46,198 nucleotides of DNA from Deinococcus marmoris (GCF_001949125.1 NZ_MSTI01000151.1:1-46198); one strand, 5' to 3'. Shown: positions 24,496 through 33,526, counted from the first letter of the stretch. Notes: a model not told the origin generated them from the letters alone. Numbers and translations are program-made.

Positions 24496-25074
24496 TCAAA
24501 ATTGGATGTTCATGACGTTGTTCTCGTCGGCCAGGTACATCAGCAGCATCACCAGGTAGATGAAGGTGATTAGCCAGGCCAGCGGGCGCGAAGCCATCAG
24601 CGAGAACAGTGCGCCGCCGAACAGGGCGTACAGACCGTAAATGATGACGTGTTCGGCGGCGTGGGCCAGCGGATGCACGTCCACGTAGGCGTCCACCATG
24701 CGCGACATACTGAATAGGTCCAGCACCATCACGGTCAGCAGCACACCCCAGTGGACGGCGCGGGTGCGCGTCTGAAGAACTTCGCGGCCCACGCGGGGCG
24801 AGAGGTGGCTGACGGTCAGGTTGACCAGCCGCTGATAGATGCCCGAGAGCGGCACGCCCAGCATCAGCCCGGCCACCGCCATCATCATGTGTTCAGCGTT
24901 GTGAAAGTAGTCGTCCTGCACCGCGCTGGCCACCACCACCGGCAGCGCCGACAGCCCCAGGGCCAGCAGCGACGCCAGCGCCCAGACCGCGTGCGACGGG
25001 CGCAGATTGGTCTTCAGCGTGCCGGAAATCCCCCGCCACAGGGAAACGGACGAAAGCGTGGTTACCGGGCGCAT
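24496..25074 (-). CDS. His-rich multi-pass membrane protein of the cbb3 operon (192 aa)
   Basis: The product starts MRPVTTLSSVSLWRGISG and has five or more hydrophobic segments. Two His-containing motifs stand out: DDYFHNAEHMMMAVAGLML and VHPLAHAAEHVIIYGLYA, reminiscent of CtaG/DUF1404-type membrane proteins linked to copper delivery or oxidase assembly. That resemblance is only by pattern. The ATG overlaps the stop of the preceding 45-residue gene (ATGA). The position after the oxidase genes suggests a role in metal insertion or assembly of the heme-copper centre. Confidence 0.7.
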   Translation of the reverse strand: MRPVTTLSSVSLWRGISGTLKTNLRPSHAVWALASLLALGLSALPVVVASAVQDDYFHNAEHMMMAVAGLMLGVPLSGIYQRLVNLTVSHLSPRVGREVLQTRTRAVHWGVLLTVMVLDLFSMSRMVDAYVDVHPLAHAAEHVIIYGLYALFGGALFSLMASRPLAWLITFIYLVMLLMYLADENNVMNIQF

Positions 25075-25211
25075 CAGAAGCCCAGCCCGCCCTGCCCGGT
25101 GTTCACGGCCACCGTGGTCCACAGGGCGAAGGCAAAGCCCACCCCCAGCGTCATTTTCCAGTGTTGCCGCAGCCAGCGTTTGACCGTGTTGATGGGCTTG
25201 TCCTCATTCAT
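25074..25211 (-). CDS. Small single-pass membrane protein (45 aa)
   Basis: MNEDKPINTVKRWLRQHW is followed by the hydrophobic segment MTLGVGFAFALWTTVAVNT and ends GQGGLGF. The ATG at 25211 is preceded by AAGGAGAACTTC. An alternative ATG at 25250 overlaps the propeller stop (ATGA) and would add 13 residues. The stop overlaps the next gene. Such tiny TM peptides are common in oxidase operons; the function is unknown. Confidence 0.65.
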   Translation of the reverse strand: MNEDKPINTVKRWLRQHWKMTLGVGFAFALWTTVAVNTGQGGLGF

Positions 25212-25246
25212 GAAGTTCTCCTTGGCTGGGCGTTCAACTGAAGTGT

Positions 25247-26377
25247 TCATGGGGCGCGGCCCTGCCCGGCGGCGTTCTGGCGGGCCAGCGGCCAGGGGGC
25301 CAGGGCCAGCGGGCTGCGGGTTTCCAGCGCGTAAAAAGTGCGGCCCGCGCCCACGTAGACGTGTCCGTCCGGCCCGATCACCGGCGAGCCGAACACCGCG
25401 CCGTCCAGTTGCAACGCCCACTGCTCCTGTCCGGTCAGATTCACGGCGTGCAGCAACCCGTTTCCCGTGCCGACGTAGATCAGGTCACGGGCCAGCGCCG
25501 CTGATCCGCCGATGGTTTCGCCCACTTGCAGGGTCCAGGTCACCTCACCGGCTAGATTTAGGGCCGTGAGCTGTCCGTGCGTGTCGGCCACAAAAAGCTG
25601 GTTGTCCGCGCCGATGACGGGCGTGGCCTCCACGGGCGCACCCTCATGGCTCCAGCGCACCTTGCCCGCCGGGTCCAGCGAGGTCAGGCCGCTCCCCGTT
25701 CCCAGGTACAGGTTGCCCTGCGCGTCGATGGCCGGATTGGCGTACAGGGTGGAACTGGCTTTGTGCTGCCACTTGACCTTGCCCTGCGGCGTCAGGGCCA
25801 GCAGCAGCGCCTTGGCCCCCACATATACCGTGCCGTCCTTGCCCACCACCGGCGAGGCGGTGTAAAAGGTGGGGATCTTGTGTTCCCAGATCACCTTGCC
25901 CTGGTCATTCAGGGCATAGAGAAACGGGCCGCCCGCCGCGTAGACCGTGCCACCTTTGCCCACCGCCGGGGACAGCACCGGGGAATCGTCAATGTCCTTT
26001 TCCCAGCGGGTCTTGCCGTCCAGGCTGACGGCGACCAGCTCACCCACACGGGCCAGCAGGATCGTCTGCCCAGAGATGGCGGGGGTGTACAGCAGCCGGT
26101 CTTGCAGGTCAAAGCGCCAGTTCGCCTTGCCGGTGGCCGCGTCCAGCCCCGCCGCGATGCCCCTGGCGTCGGCCACAAACGCCTGTCCGCCTGGGGCCAG
26201 GGCCACCGACGCCCCGGCCCAGCCCTGGCCCTTGACCGTCCAGAGAATCTTTGGAATGCCGCCTCCAGGTGTTGCGGGCGTTCCCGGCTGCGCCCCCAGC
26301 AACGCGGCGGCCAGGGCCACGCCCCCCACCGCGCCGCCGAGCCTGGGCAGCCAGTACGTCAGCCAATGCCTGGTCAT
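25247..26377 (-). CDS. PQQ-type beta-propeller protein, exported, within the cbb3 operon
   Basis: The product has 376 residues. An N-terminal membrane anchor or signal (LGGAVGGVALAAALLGAQPG) is followed by about seven repeats of the PQQ/YVTN type: LVAVSLDGKTRWEKDI, LYALNDQGKVIWEHKI, LLLALTPQGKVKWQHK, LTSLDPAGKVRWSHEG, LTALNLAGEVTWTLQV, LHAVNLTGQEQWALQL. This is a BamB- or outer-propeller-like scaffold, not a full quinoprotein dehydrogenase: no PQQ or calcium ligand cluster is seen. The start ATG 26377 overlaps the CcoP stop and has GGGAGG nearby. Its place inside an oxidase operon is unusual; it may be a scaffold or assembly platform. Confidence 0.85.
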   Translation of the reverse strand: MTRHWLTYWLPRLGGAVGGVALAAALLGAQPGTPATPGGGIPKILWTVKGQGWAGASVALAPGGQAFVADARGIAAGLDAATGKANWRFDLQDRLLYTPAISGQTILLARVGELVAVSLDGKTRWEKDIDDSPVLSPAVGKGGTVYAAGGPFLYALNDQGKVIWEHKIPTFYTASPVVGKDGTVYVGAKALLLALTPQGKVKWQHKASSTLYANPAIDAQGNLYLGTGSGLTSLDPAGKVRWSHEGAPVEATPVIGADNQLFVADTHGQLTALNLAGEVTWTLQVGETIGGSAALARDLIYVGTGNGLLHAVNLTGQEQWALQLDGAVFGSPVIGPDGHVYVGAGRTFYALETRSPLALAPWPLARQNAAGQGRAP

Positions 26378-27222
26378 TGGCCACCTCCCGGCGGGCGTAC
26401 GAATCGCCCGTCGGCCCGCTCCCAGGGGGCATTGAAGGTGTCGATGGGATTCTGGGCATTCACGCCCCCCTTGCTGATGTCCAGCGCACTGGGCGTGCCG
26501 GGGGCCGGGGCCATCACCGCGTTCAGGTAGGCCGTGACGTGTTCCAGGGCGAGCTGGCCCTGATCGTTGCCCCATTCGGGCATCAACCCGTCCAGGCCGT
26601 ACTTGATCATCTGGGCCACCCGGCTGGGCGGCAGGGTCCACAGCATGGAGTCGCCCTGGAGCGTGGCCGCCGCCAGCGGGCCACCCCGCCCCTGACCGTC
26701 GCTGCCGTGACACTGGGCGCAGCGGCCCTGAAACAGCGCCGCGCCGTCCCGGAGCTGGGCGGTGGGCGCAGTCAGGGCAAAGACCGAGAATTCGCCGGTC
26801 AGGTCAAACTTGTCGGGGTGGGCTTCCACCGCTGGATCGGCGACAGCTTCCTGATAAGAGCGCACCACCGCTGGCCTGGCCTGCATCACCGAGGCCGGTT
26901 CCGGCTCGTTCAGCGGGGCCAGGTGAAAGGCGAAGTACCACGCGCCCCACAGCCCGAACATCACGAAAAACACCGCCAGAAAGCTGGGAATGCCGGTGTC
27001 GCCGGAACGGATGGTGTCCGAGTCATACTGCGCCTGTATCTGCTGGACGGTCCTGGCTTCGGCGTCGGGGCCACGCTGCGGCTGCTGGTTGTGGGCCTGG
27101 GCCAGCGCGTCTTTCTTCGCCGCCTCCTGCGCCTCGGCAGGGCGGCGGGGAGGGGGTGGGGTAGTTTTGGGCTGGGTTGGCTTTGGTGGGCTGGGCGGTG
27201 GGGGGCGCTGGTCATCAGGCAT
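26374..27222 (-). CDS. ccoP: CcoP-like monoheme cytochrome c subunit of a cbb3-type oxidase
   Basis: The product has 282 residues. A Pro/Gln-rich cytoplasmic N-terminus (residues 1-60) leads to YDSDTIRSGDTGIPS and a membrane segment (79-99), the entry pattern of CcoP. The periplasmic part has a single heme c site CAQCH (168-172). Classic CcoP has two hemes and no long Pro-rich head. The protein passes electrons from CcoO or a soluble cytochrome to CcoN. Its stop overlaps the propeller start; three bases separate it from the CcoQ-like peptide. Confidence 0.85.
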   Translation of the reverse strand: MPDDQRPPPPSPPKPTQPKTTPPPPRRPAEAQEAAKKDALAQAHNQQPQRGPDAEARTVQQIQAQYDSDTIRSGDTGIPSFLAVFFVMFGLWGAWYFAFHLAPLNEPEPASVMQARPAVVRSYQEAVADPAVEAHPDKFDLTGEFSVFALTAPTAQLRDGAALFQGRCAQCHGSDGQGRGGPLAAATLQGDSMLWTLPPSRVAQMIKYGLDGLMPEWGNDQGQLALEHVTAYLNAVMAPAPGTPSALDISKGGVNAQNPIDTFNAPWERADGRFVRPPGGGQ

Positions 27223-27225
27223 GGC

Positions 27226-27408
27226 TCATTCCTCCCCTGGCTCTTTCCAGGTGGGCGTTTCCTGGTTGACGCCGAACATCATGCGGTACTTTGGCAGCTC
27301 GGTCTGCTCAGGTTTGCCGGGGTTATGCACCGCCAGCATCAGCAGCATGGTGACGGTGACGAGGATGATCAGCGCCACCACGATCACGCCAATAACAGCG
27401 GTAGACAT
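27226..27408 (-). CDS. CcoQ-like small membrane subunit (60 aa)
   Basis: MSTAVIGVIVVALIILVTVT begins one membrane helix, followed by a hydrophilic tail (PEQTELPKYRMMFGVNQETP). Size, topology and position between ccoO and ccoP match CcoQ, which stabilises the cbb3 complex, although sequence conservation is low in that family. It could equally be another small accessory subunit. Confidence 0.6.
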   Translation of the reverse strand: MSTAVIGVIVVALIILVTVTMLLMLAVHNPGKPEQTELPKYRMMFGVNQETPTWKEPGEE

Positions 27409-27433
27409 TAGCCTGACCTCCGAAGATGAATGC

Positions 27434-27940
27434 TCATTTGAGGGTCATCAGGTAGGCGCTGAGGGCGTCCAGGTTTTCCTCGGACAGGTACCCGAAGCTG
27501 GGCATCCAGGTGCCGGGATTCAGGCGTTCGGGATTCAGAAAATGAATCATCATCCACTCCTCGCTGGGCCACCTAGTGGCGACATGCATCAGGTCCGGCC
27601 CCCGGCGGTGCTGCCCGAAAAACGTCGGGTTCTGGTACACGTAATCGCCCGGATGACTGACCGCGCCGATATCACCCGCCTGGTGAATGGTCCCGATGCT
27701 GGACTCTGGCAGCCGCACGTTCTGACTGTGGCACTCCCAGCAGCCCGACTGCGCGTAGAGCTGGCGGCCCCGCTGTTGCTGCGCGGTGTACTGCACGGCC
27801 AGCGCCGTGGGCTGGTAGTGGTTGGTGGCGAAGTACGGCAGCACCACGGTGGTGAGAATTGCCATCGAGAAGATCAGCAGGCTCAGCGCCACCAGCAGCC
27901 CGGTGTTGCCCTCGATTCCATCAAACACCCGTTTCAGCAT
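27434..27940 (-). CDS. ccoO: CcoO-like membrane-anchored monoheme cytochrome c
   Basis: The product has 168 residues. An N-terminal membrane helix (LLVALSLLIFSMAILTTVVL) is followed by one heme c site CWECH (67-71) in SGCWECHSQNVRLPES, the CcoO hallmark. Then come RRGPDLMHVATRWPSEEW and the axial-Met segment TWMPSFGYLSEENLDAL. It transfers electrons from CcoP to the CcoN heme-copper centre. It follows ccoN at 12 bases. It is shorter than the usual ~200 residues of CcoO but complete in motifs. Confidence 0.9.
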   Translation of the reverse strand: MLKRVFDGIEGNTGLLVALSLLIFSMAILTTVVLPYFATNHYQPTALAVQYTAQQQRGRQLYAQSGCWECHSQNVRLPESSIGTIHQAGDIGAVSHPGDYVYQNPTFFGQHRRGPDLMHVATRWPSEEWMMIHFLNPERLNPGTWMPSFGYLSEENLDALSAYLMTLK

Positions 27941-27952
27941 GCCTAGCCCCCC

Positions 27953-29485
27953 CTAATCCGTCGCCGTGGCGGGCGGAAAGGCGGGCGGCGAACCGGGGGC
28001 CGGGGCAGGATCGCGGGCTGTGGGGCCAGGCAACGAGGCCGGGTCCGGCGCGTGCTGCGGCACCCACGAGCGGTCATACACCGTGCGGACGATGTTGTAC
28101 AGGTAGATCAGGTGCGAGGTGATGATCAGCACGCCGCCGCCCGCCACCGGCCACATCAGCGGCTGGGTGGGCCACACCGTAGAATCCATCCAGTCCTGCC
28201 CGCCTACCCGCCAGTTGGCCGACTGTACCAGTCCGGCGGTCTGGAGAAACAGCAGCAACACCACCCAGCCGAGGCCGAACAGCGCCAGATGCCACCACGC
28301 CAGCGCCTTGGAGTAGATCGGATGGCCGGTCACGCGCGGGATCAGGTAATAGCCCGCCGCCAGCACGATGGCGCTAAAGCCCGCGCCCATCGCCAGCATG
28401 GCGTGGCCCACCGTGAACTGCGAGAAATGCTCGTAGATGTTCAGGGTTCTCAAGGCCATGATGGACCCCTGCACCGAGGTCAGCAGGTAACAGGTCAGCC
28501 CGAACACCACGAAGGCCAGCGCCGGGTCCTGCGCCAGCATCTGCGTGTTGGGCTGCACCGATTTGTACAGGTTCCACACGGCGGCGAACACCGGGATGAA
28601 CAGGAAGATGGAAAACATGATCGCCTCAGTCTGGAGCCAGTATGGCAGCGCGCTGGTCACGCTGTGGTGGCCGCCCACCGGCGGGTATACAAAGATCAGC
28701 GTCCAGAAGCCCACCAGTGACAGCCAGTGGCTGTAGATGGGCCGCTTGGTGATCTTGGGAATCAGGAAGTAAGCCAGCCCGATGCCGACCGGCGTGTACC
28801 ACATCCCCAGGATGTTGTGCCCGAAAAACCAGTTGGTCACGTTGTCGTAAATGCCCGTATACGGGTTGTTCAGCGGATTGAGCCACAGCCCCTTGCCGAT
28901 GATGATGACGATGGGCAGCGCGATCACGGCGGACAGCGAGTACCACAGGCTGACATACAGCGGACGCTCGCGCCGGTAGCGCACGGTGTTGACCAGATTC
29001 AGCGTGGCGCACAGCAAAGCGCCCAGCAGCAGCACGTCCACCGGCAGAATCGTCTCGGCGTACTCGCGGCCCCGGCTCATGCCCAGCGAGATGGTGATCC
29101 AGGTGGTGATCCCAGCGATGTTCCACAGCCACACGCTGGCGTGCGCCAGTCGCTCGCTCCACAGCGGGGCGCGGCACAGCCGGGGAACGATGAAGTACAT
29201 GCCCGCCACCGATCCCATCGACAGCCAGTACCACAGCACCAGTTGCACATGCAGCTCGCGCATCTTGCCCCACACCAGAAATTGCTGCAAATCCAACGGA
29301 ATGTAGGCCCAGACCTGTGGATGCGCCATGTAAAGGGCCATCAGCAGGCCGTAGGTCATGCCGATCAGCATCCAGATGGTGCCGGTCAGGAACATGCGGT
29401 AGGCGGCGGTGCCGGGCCGGGTGGGGAAAAACCAGTTGGGCCGGTCGGCAGCCGGGGCCGGGGTCAGGCGGGCGGTGTGGGTCAT
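27953..29485 (-). CDS. ccoN: CcoN-like catalytic subunit of a cbb3-type heme-copper oxidase
   Basis: The 510-residue product has about 12 helices. Heme b and heme b3/CuB ligands are visible: MRELHVQLVLWYWLSMG (heme His), NWFFGHNILGMWY (CuB His), YPPVGGHHSVT (CuB His pair) and EHFSQFTVGHAMLAMG (the last His pair). The order matches CcoN. It reduces O2 to water with proton pumping in the cytoplasmic membrane, usually with high oxygen affinity. The C-terminal Pro/Ala-rich tail beyond about residue 480 is not typical. It follows a small TM gene and leads into ccoO. Confidence 0.93.
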   Translation of the reverse strand: MTHTARLTPAPAADRPNWFFPTRPGTAAYRMFLTGTIWMLIGMTYGLLMALYMAHPQVWAYIPLDLQQFLVWGKMRELHVQLVLWYWLSMGSVAGMYFIVPRLCRAPLWSERLAHASVWLWNIAGITTWITISLGMSRGREYAETILPVDVLLLGALLCATLNLVNTVRYRRERPLYVSLWYSLSAVIALPIVIIIGKGLWLNPLNNPYTGIYDNVTNWFFGHNILGMWYTPVGIGLAYFLIPKITKRPIYSHWLSLVGFWTLIFVYPPVGGHHSVTSALPYWLQTEAIMFSIFLFIPVFAAVWNLYKSVQPNTQMLAQDPALAFVVFGLTCYLLTSVQGSIMALRTLNIYEHFSQFTVGHAMLAMGAGFSAIVLAAGYYLIPRVTGHPIYSKALAWWHLALFGLGWVVLLLFLQTAGLVQSANWRVGGQDWMDSTVWPTQPLMWPVAGGGVLIITSHLIYLYNIVRTVYDRSWVPQHAPDPASLPGPTARDPAPAPGSPPAFPPATATD

Positions 29486-29537
29486 GGGCGGCTCCTGGGG
29501 ATAGGGATAGGCGGCGTGAAGGGCTGCTTGACTTGGC

Positions 29538-29762
29538 TTACCGCTCCGGTACGTACTGGGTGGTCACATACAGGTACAGCGTGAAGGCCGCCACGAGGAT
29601 CAGCGCCAGCACCAGCACCCACGCGGCCCACAGCGGCATCGGCTCGGGCAGGTCACTGATCTGGGTCTGGATGGACGGGGCGTCCTGCGCCTCCTGATGC
29701 GGCGCGGCGGGTGCCGGAAGAGCTGAGGCTGCTGGAACTGGGGTTGATCTGGCCTGGGTCAA
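29538..29762 (-). CDS. Small single-pass membrane protein upstream of ccoN (74 aa)
   Basis: The frame begins at TTG 29762, preceded by AGGAGAGCGAC, so the TTG start is well supported. A Pro/Ala-rich head (residues 1-42) leads to one membrane helix (LWAAWVLVLALILVAAFTLY) and a short tail YVTTQYVPER. It sits between the diheme cytochrome and ccoN. It may be a small oxidase subunit; there is no named family. Confidence 0.65.
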   Translation of the reverse strand: MTQARSTPVPAASALPAPAAPHQEAQDAPSIQTQISDLPEPMPLWAAWVLVLALILVAAFTLYLYVTTQYVPER

Positions 29763-29814
29763 GTCGCTCTCCTGGGGATAGGGTGCGGCGGGCAGATGGG
29801 GTCAGACACGCCGA

Positions 29815-30732
29815 TCAGGGATCGGGCAGGGCCGGGACGTTCTGGGGCGCGGTGTTGTTGACCGATTGGAAGACAGGATACTGGCTGTAAAATCGGTCCT
29901 TGAACACCGGGAAGGCTTCCGGGTTGTCCTCGTCGCGGCCCAGGTAACGCAGATAGCGCAGGATGCTCCACGCCTGCTGTTTGTCAATCACCTTCTGCGT
30001 CACCCAGCCGCGCATGGGCGTGCCGACGATGCCGTTTTCCAGAATCCACATCAGTTGGCCGTCGCTGTACCGCTGCACTTCCGGGGCCGTCAGGTCTGCC
30101 GGACGGGGCTGCATGCTGCGCCCGGCAGGACTCAGGCCGCGCGCGTTGCTGCCGTGGCAGGCCGCGCAGGTCTGCATGTAGTTCTGGCGGCCCAGCACGA
30201 TCTGCTGCGGGGTGTCGGCCAGCGGGTTGGTGCGGGTGTCCTCAGGCAGGATCAGCGTGCGGCTGCGGACATAGCGGGCCACCGCTTCCATCTGCGGGCG
30301 GGTCAGCAGCAGCTTCCAGGCGGGCATCCCCGTGCCCGGCACCCCCTCGGCGATGTAGCCCAGCAGTTCGCCGTCGGTCAGGTTGCCGATGCGCGGCGCG
30401 CGCAGGTCTGCCGGATGCGGCAGGATGTTCACGCCGGACAGCCCGCGCCCGCGCAGTTCGGGACCGTGACAGGCCGCGCAGGTGGCCGCGAAGACCTGCC
30501 TCCCTTCCAAGAGCGTCGCGTCATCGGCGGGCCGGGTCAGGGCAATGTCTTTGTAGCCTTGTGGGGGGCGCAGACCACCCGCGTAACTGCGGAGACCGCC
30601 GGACACGCCCTGATAGTTGGTTGGTCCACTGGCGCAGGCACTCAGGAAAATAAAGCCGAGTAGACCGAGCGTGGTCCGCAGGCAAAGGTGCCGCCTGACT
30701 GGTTTGGAAAAAACGATGGATGTGTCATCCAC
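29815..30732 (-). CDS. Diheme cytochrome c lipoprotein at the head of the cbb3 operon
   Basis: The product has 305 residues. The lipobox FLSAC (Cys 33) indicates a lipid-anchored periplasmic protein. Two class I cytochrome c domains follow, each with CAACH: residues 85-89 (FAATCAACHGPELRGRG) and 189-193 (MQTCAACHGSNARGL). Each has a later GMPAW-like or GTPMRGW Met-ligand segment. It probably donates electrons to the oxidase, replacing the second heme missing from this operon's CcoP. It is the first gene of the operon. The start is taken at ATG 30732. Confidence 0.88.
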   Translation of the reverse strand: MDDTSIVFSKPVRRHLCLRTTLGLLGFIFLSACASGPTNYQGVSGGLRSYAGGLRPPQGYKDIALTRPADDATLLEGRQVFAATCAACHGPELRGRGLSGVNILPHPADLRAPRIGNLTDGELLGYIAEGVPGTGMPAWKLLLTRPQMEAVARYVRSRTLILPEDTRTNPLADTPQQIVLGRQNYMQTCAACHGSNARGLSPAGRSMQPRPADLTAPEVQRYSDGQLMWILENGIVGTPMRGWVTQKVIDKQQAWSILRYLRYLGRDEDNPEAFPVFKDRFYSQYPVFQSVNNTAPQNVPALPDP

Positions 30733-30976
30733 AGCAGTACCACCTGACCTTCAAATCTCGTTGAGAGAACGGGGTGAGGGATCACGGGCCTTCCAAGCTA
30801 TGAGGGTGGAATTGGACTGTTCTAACTCGCGCTGGGCCTATCGGTACTGGCATCAACCCGGTGGATCTCAGCAGACGCGGTACGCCCAGGCTTACCGCAC
30901 TCCATATGAAGCTCACCTACGGGAAATTCGCTCTGAGAGAAGGGCAAACTGCAATCGGTACTCTATAGCGAATTTA

Positions 30977-32173
30977 CTATTTTACCAGAATCTCATCCAG
31001 CCAATCGAATACGGTTTGGTCCTTGAAAGCCAGTGCACCTGACTGACAGTGATTCTCTGCACCATCTTCTGCGGTGGTTTTCACCAGCTTCTTCGGGCAA
31101 AGCAGCGCGTCGTAGATTTTCTGGGGCTGTCCTTTGAAGAACATGTCGGCTTCGGCGTCCATGACCAGACACGGACACTCGATCTGGCCCGCAGTACCAT
31201 CTATGGTGTAGTTCTTCGTTTCTTCCACAAAATCGAAAAGGGCAGGAACGCGGAAGGTCCATTTTCCCTGTGTCATATTCCAGCGCATGTTCGTATTGTT
31301 CAGCATGGCCTGTTCGATGACGTTCGCGAATGTGTCTCGGTCACCTGCATCAAAGACCTGTACTGCGGCGGGCGGAAGCGAAGCCCGCGTACTCTCATAA
31401 AAGCTGTAGACCCCATCGTAGAAGATGGCTGCTTTGAAGCGGTGTTCAAAGGCGACCGCGCGTGCGGCAAAGTAACCGCCCAGGCTCATACCTTGCAAGA
31501 TCAGCGTGTTGCCGTCAACGTCTGGCCTGGTCAGCGCGTAGTCAACCACTGGCGTGACTATCTTTTCCCAGTCATAGCGGAGCGGCAATTTCCCGTCTCG
31601 AATCGGCATACCCTGGCCCGGACCATCGAAGGTTAGACAGTTGTAGCCGCGCCGAACTGCGGCAGCGGCACCAAAATAAAAGAGTTCTTCTTTGCTCGAA
31701 TCGAAGCCCCCGAGGAAGATCAAGGTTGGGCGCGGCACGCCACTATTATCGACTTTGTAGAAGTAGCCCGGCAATGTGGTGTTTTCGTAAGGGATCTGGA
31801 TAGGTTCCCAGATTGGCCCCATCAGCTCGGCGGCTTTGGCATAGGCCGATGCAGAAGCCTGAGCCTCAGTAAGAATGCGCGGATCGCTCGGATTGCCGTG
31901 GAGGTAGAATTCAGCCATCCGAAAATAGGTGGTGGCCCGCTGGTAGGCCTCGCGGGCGCTCACATCGTGACCCGCTTTCGCGGCGTTCTCGGCCTGAGAC
32001 AGCACCCGCTGCGCACGTTTGTCCCAACCAGCGAACCAGCTCTCGAAGTCACCTTCCATGATCTGATTGGCCTTATTCACCATCTCGCCAAGGTCGGCAC
32101 CACCGTGGTAAGCAAAGCCCAGATTACGAACCAACTCGAACCCAAATGAGTCGTTCTTGAAGATGATTTTCAT
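30977..32173 (-). CDS. Alpha/beta-hydrolase (2,6-dihydropseudooxynicotine-hydrolase/FrsA-like)
   Basis: The product has 398 residues. An N-terminal helical part includes DFESWFAGWDKRAQRV, typical of this subfamily. The hydrolase core has the nucleophile elbow LQGMSLGGYFAARA, the acid in VMDAEADMFF and the His in GAENHCQSG. ATG 32173 has GGAGGAGCT before it. Base composition is less GC-rich than its neighbours and the gene stands alone next to an AraC regulator on the same strand, which hints at horizontal transfer. Likely C-C or ester hydrolysis of a small aromatic or amide substrate; specificity unknown. Confidence 0.85.
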   Translation of the reverse strand: MKIIFKNDSFGFELVRNLGFAYHGGADLGEMVNKANQIMEGDFESWFAGWDKRAQRVLSQAENAAKAGHDVSAREAYQRATTYFRMAEFYLHGNPSDPRILTEAQASASAYAKAAELMGPIWEPIQIPYENTTLPGYFYKVDNSGVPRPTLIFLGGFDSSKEELFYFGAAAAVRRGYNCLTFDGPGQGMPIRDGKLPLRYDWEKIVTPVVDYALTRPDVDGNTLILQGMSLGGYFAARAVAFEHRFKAAIFYDGVYSFYESTRASLPPAAVQVFDAGDRDTFANVIEQAMLNNTNMRWNMTQGKWTFRVPALFDFVEETKNYTIDGTAGQIECPCLVMDAEADMFFKGQPQKIYDALLCPKKLVKTTAEDGAENHCQSGALAFKDQTVFDWLDEILVK

Positions 32174-32207
32174 AGCTCCTCCACGGGTCAAGATGGGGGT
32201 GACACAC

Positions 32208-32236
32208 CATATAGTTTCAACATCTTGATCGGTGAA
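32208..32236 (-). promoter_or_regulatory. Candidate sigma-A promoter for the hydrolase gene
   Basis: On the minus strand TTCACC (32236-32231) and TATATG (32213-32208) are separated by 17 bases and lie 35 bases before the start codon. Each box matches four of six consensus positions. Confidence 0.4.
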
Positions 32237-32514
32237 TCGGCGGAACTGGCCGCGATTATTCTCTTCGTCAGCTGTCAGAGCAAAGATGGCACCTCTCGAT
32301 TGATAGGCGGTGAAGGTTTTGTCGCTTGATCCCCTGGACCGCTACACCAACGCGGTCCAATGGCCGGGTTTTGGGCCAGAGCCAGCAACGCGATGGGGGT
32401 CGCCTATCGCCCGACTGTTAAACAGGCACCTGGGATACAGGCCATTGGACTAGTATTTCAAATGCCTGTGGCGTTGTCGTTCGCGCTTTTGCGCGGAGTT
32501 GCGCCAAATTGCGC
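32237..32514. other. Intergenic stretch between the hydrolase and araC-type genes
   Basis: No gene is apparent. The part near 32470-32520 repeats the word TTGCGC several times. The araC-type gene ends here on the minus strand, so it may hold its terminator, but no clear hairpin with a T-run is seen. Confidence 0.4.
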
Positions 32515-33390
32515 TCAGTAGCGCGACTGCTCTCGATGTCTGCGGGGGGAGACACCCGCGAAGCGCCGAAAAGCCGTAGCGAAGTGAGCAGGGCTGCCGT
32601 AACCACACGTGAAGGCGATATCAGTGATGGATAGTTCGTCCTGGGCCAGAAGGCGCGCAGCCAATTCCATGCGCAGGCGCGTCAAGTGACGCATTGGCGT
32701 CTCTCCCCAGACGAGCTTGGCGGCCCGCAGCAGTTGAAAAGTCCCTAGCCCGGCCACAGTGGCCAACTGCGCGAGAGAAAGGTCTTGCGAGAGGTGCGTT
32801 CGCATGAATTCGTCGGCTTCTCCAAGGGCGCGGTCCCACCGACGGTCGCGGCGAAGCGGGGCAGGGCTGACGTAATGGGTGAGCAGATGACAGGCGAGAA
32901 AGTGCGCCGCCGTCTCGGCGTACAGGTCCGGTGCGCCTTGACCCATGGCCCGTTCCAAGGCAAGCATAAGGTGGGCAATGGCATGATCAGTGTGACCACA
33001 CACGTCTGGTAAGCGTACTGGAAGGGTTGAACTTGGGTCTAGTTGTGTTGCGACCATATCGATGGCGCTGGCAGGTAGATGAAGTTGGAACATACGGTAC
33101 GGCTGGGCGTGCCAGCGTACGCGGTCCTCTTTGCCAGATGGAGTCATGCCCAGGCTGCCGGGACGGTACGCAGCGCGCTGCCAGCGCCCCCCGCCGTGAA
33201 TGTTAAGGTTAACCTCACCGGCTGTCACCAGAACGAGGGTATGGTCCGGCGTTGCTGCGGTCGTGACTTCTGCGCTGGCTGGCGTACCATAACAACGCAG
33301 TAGAAGTGAGCGCCAGCCCGCCTCCCAGCTGCACTTCATTAGGGTACATGGCAGGCGTTCGTATGCGTGTAGACTTACCGGTGAAAGCAT
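32515..33390 (-). CDS. AraC-family transcriptional regulator
   Basis: The product has 291 residues. The N-terminal cupin-like sensor (residues 1-170) is followed by the double HTH of AraC proteins: first helix pair LSLAQLATVAGLGTFQLLRA, then the conserved LAQDELSITDIAFTCGYGSP and FRRFAGVSPRRHR. It would regulate a small set of genes in response to a ligand. The hydrolase gene directly downstream on the same strand is the most likely target, given that both are isolated together. Confidence 0.9.
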   Translation of the reverse strand: MLSPVSLHAYERLPCTLMKCSWEAGWRSLLLRCYGTPASAEVTTAATPDHTLVLVTAGEVNLNIHGGGRWQRAAYRPGSLGMTPSGKEDRVRWHAQPYRMFQLHLPASAIDMVATQLDPSSTLPVRLPDVCGHTDHAIAHLMLALERAMGQGAPDLYAETAAHFLACHLLTHYVSPAPLRRDRRWDRALGEADEFMRTHLSQDLSLAQLATVAGLGTFQLLRAAKLVWGETPMRHLTRLRMELAARLLAQDELSITDIAFTCGYGSPAHFATAFRRFAGVSPRRHREQSRY

Positions 33391-33526
33391 CGGGATTTAC
33401 CTCCGTGATCGCCTACAGGTCGAGTTGGCATGGCCCGGTTTTGTGCGTAAAGCTGATGAGAAGCCCGTCTCACGGTGAGTGTTGGGCTGGCCCCAAGAGT
33501 TGAAGGGTTTCGGGTAGAGACTTGAC

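Noticed and set aside
30617..31042. 141-residue plus-strand frame between the cytochrome and hydrolase genes
   Set aside because: It overlaps the starts or ends of two well-supported minus-strand genes and has no recognisable features.
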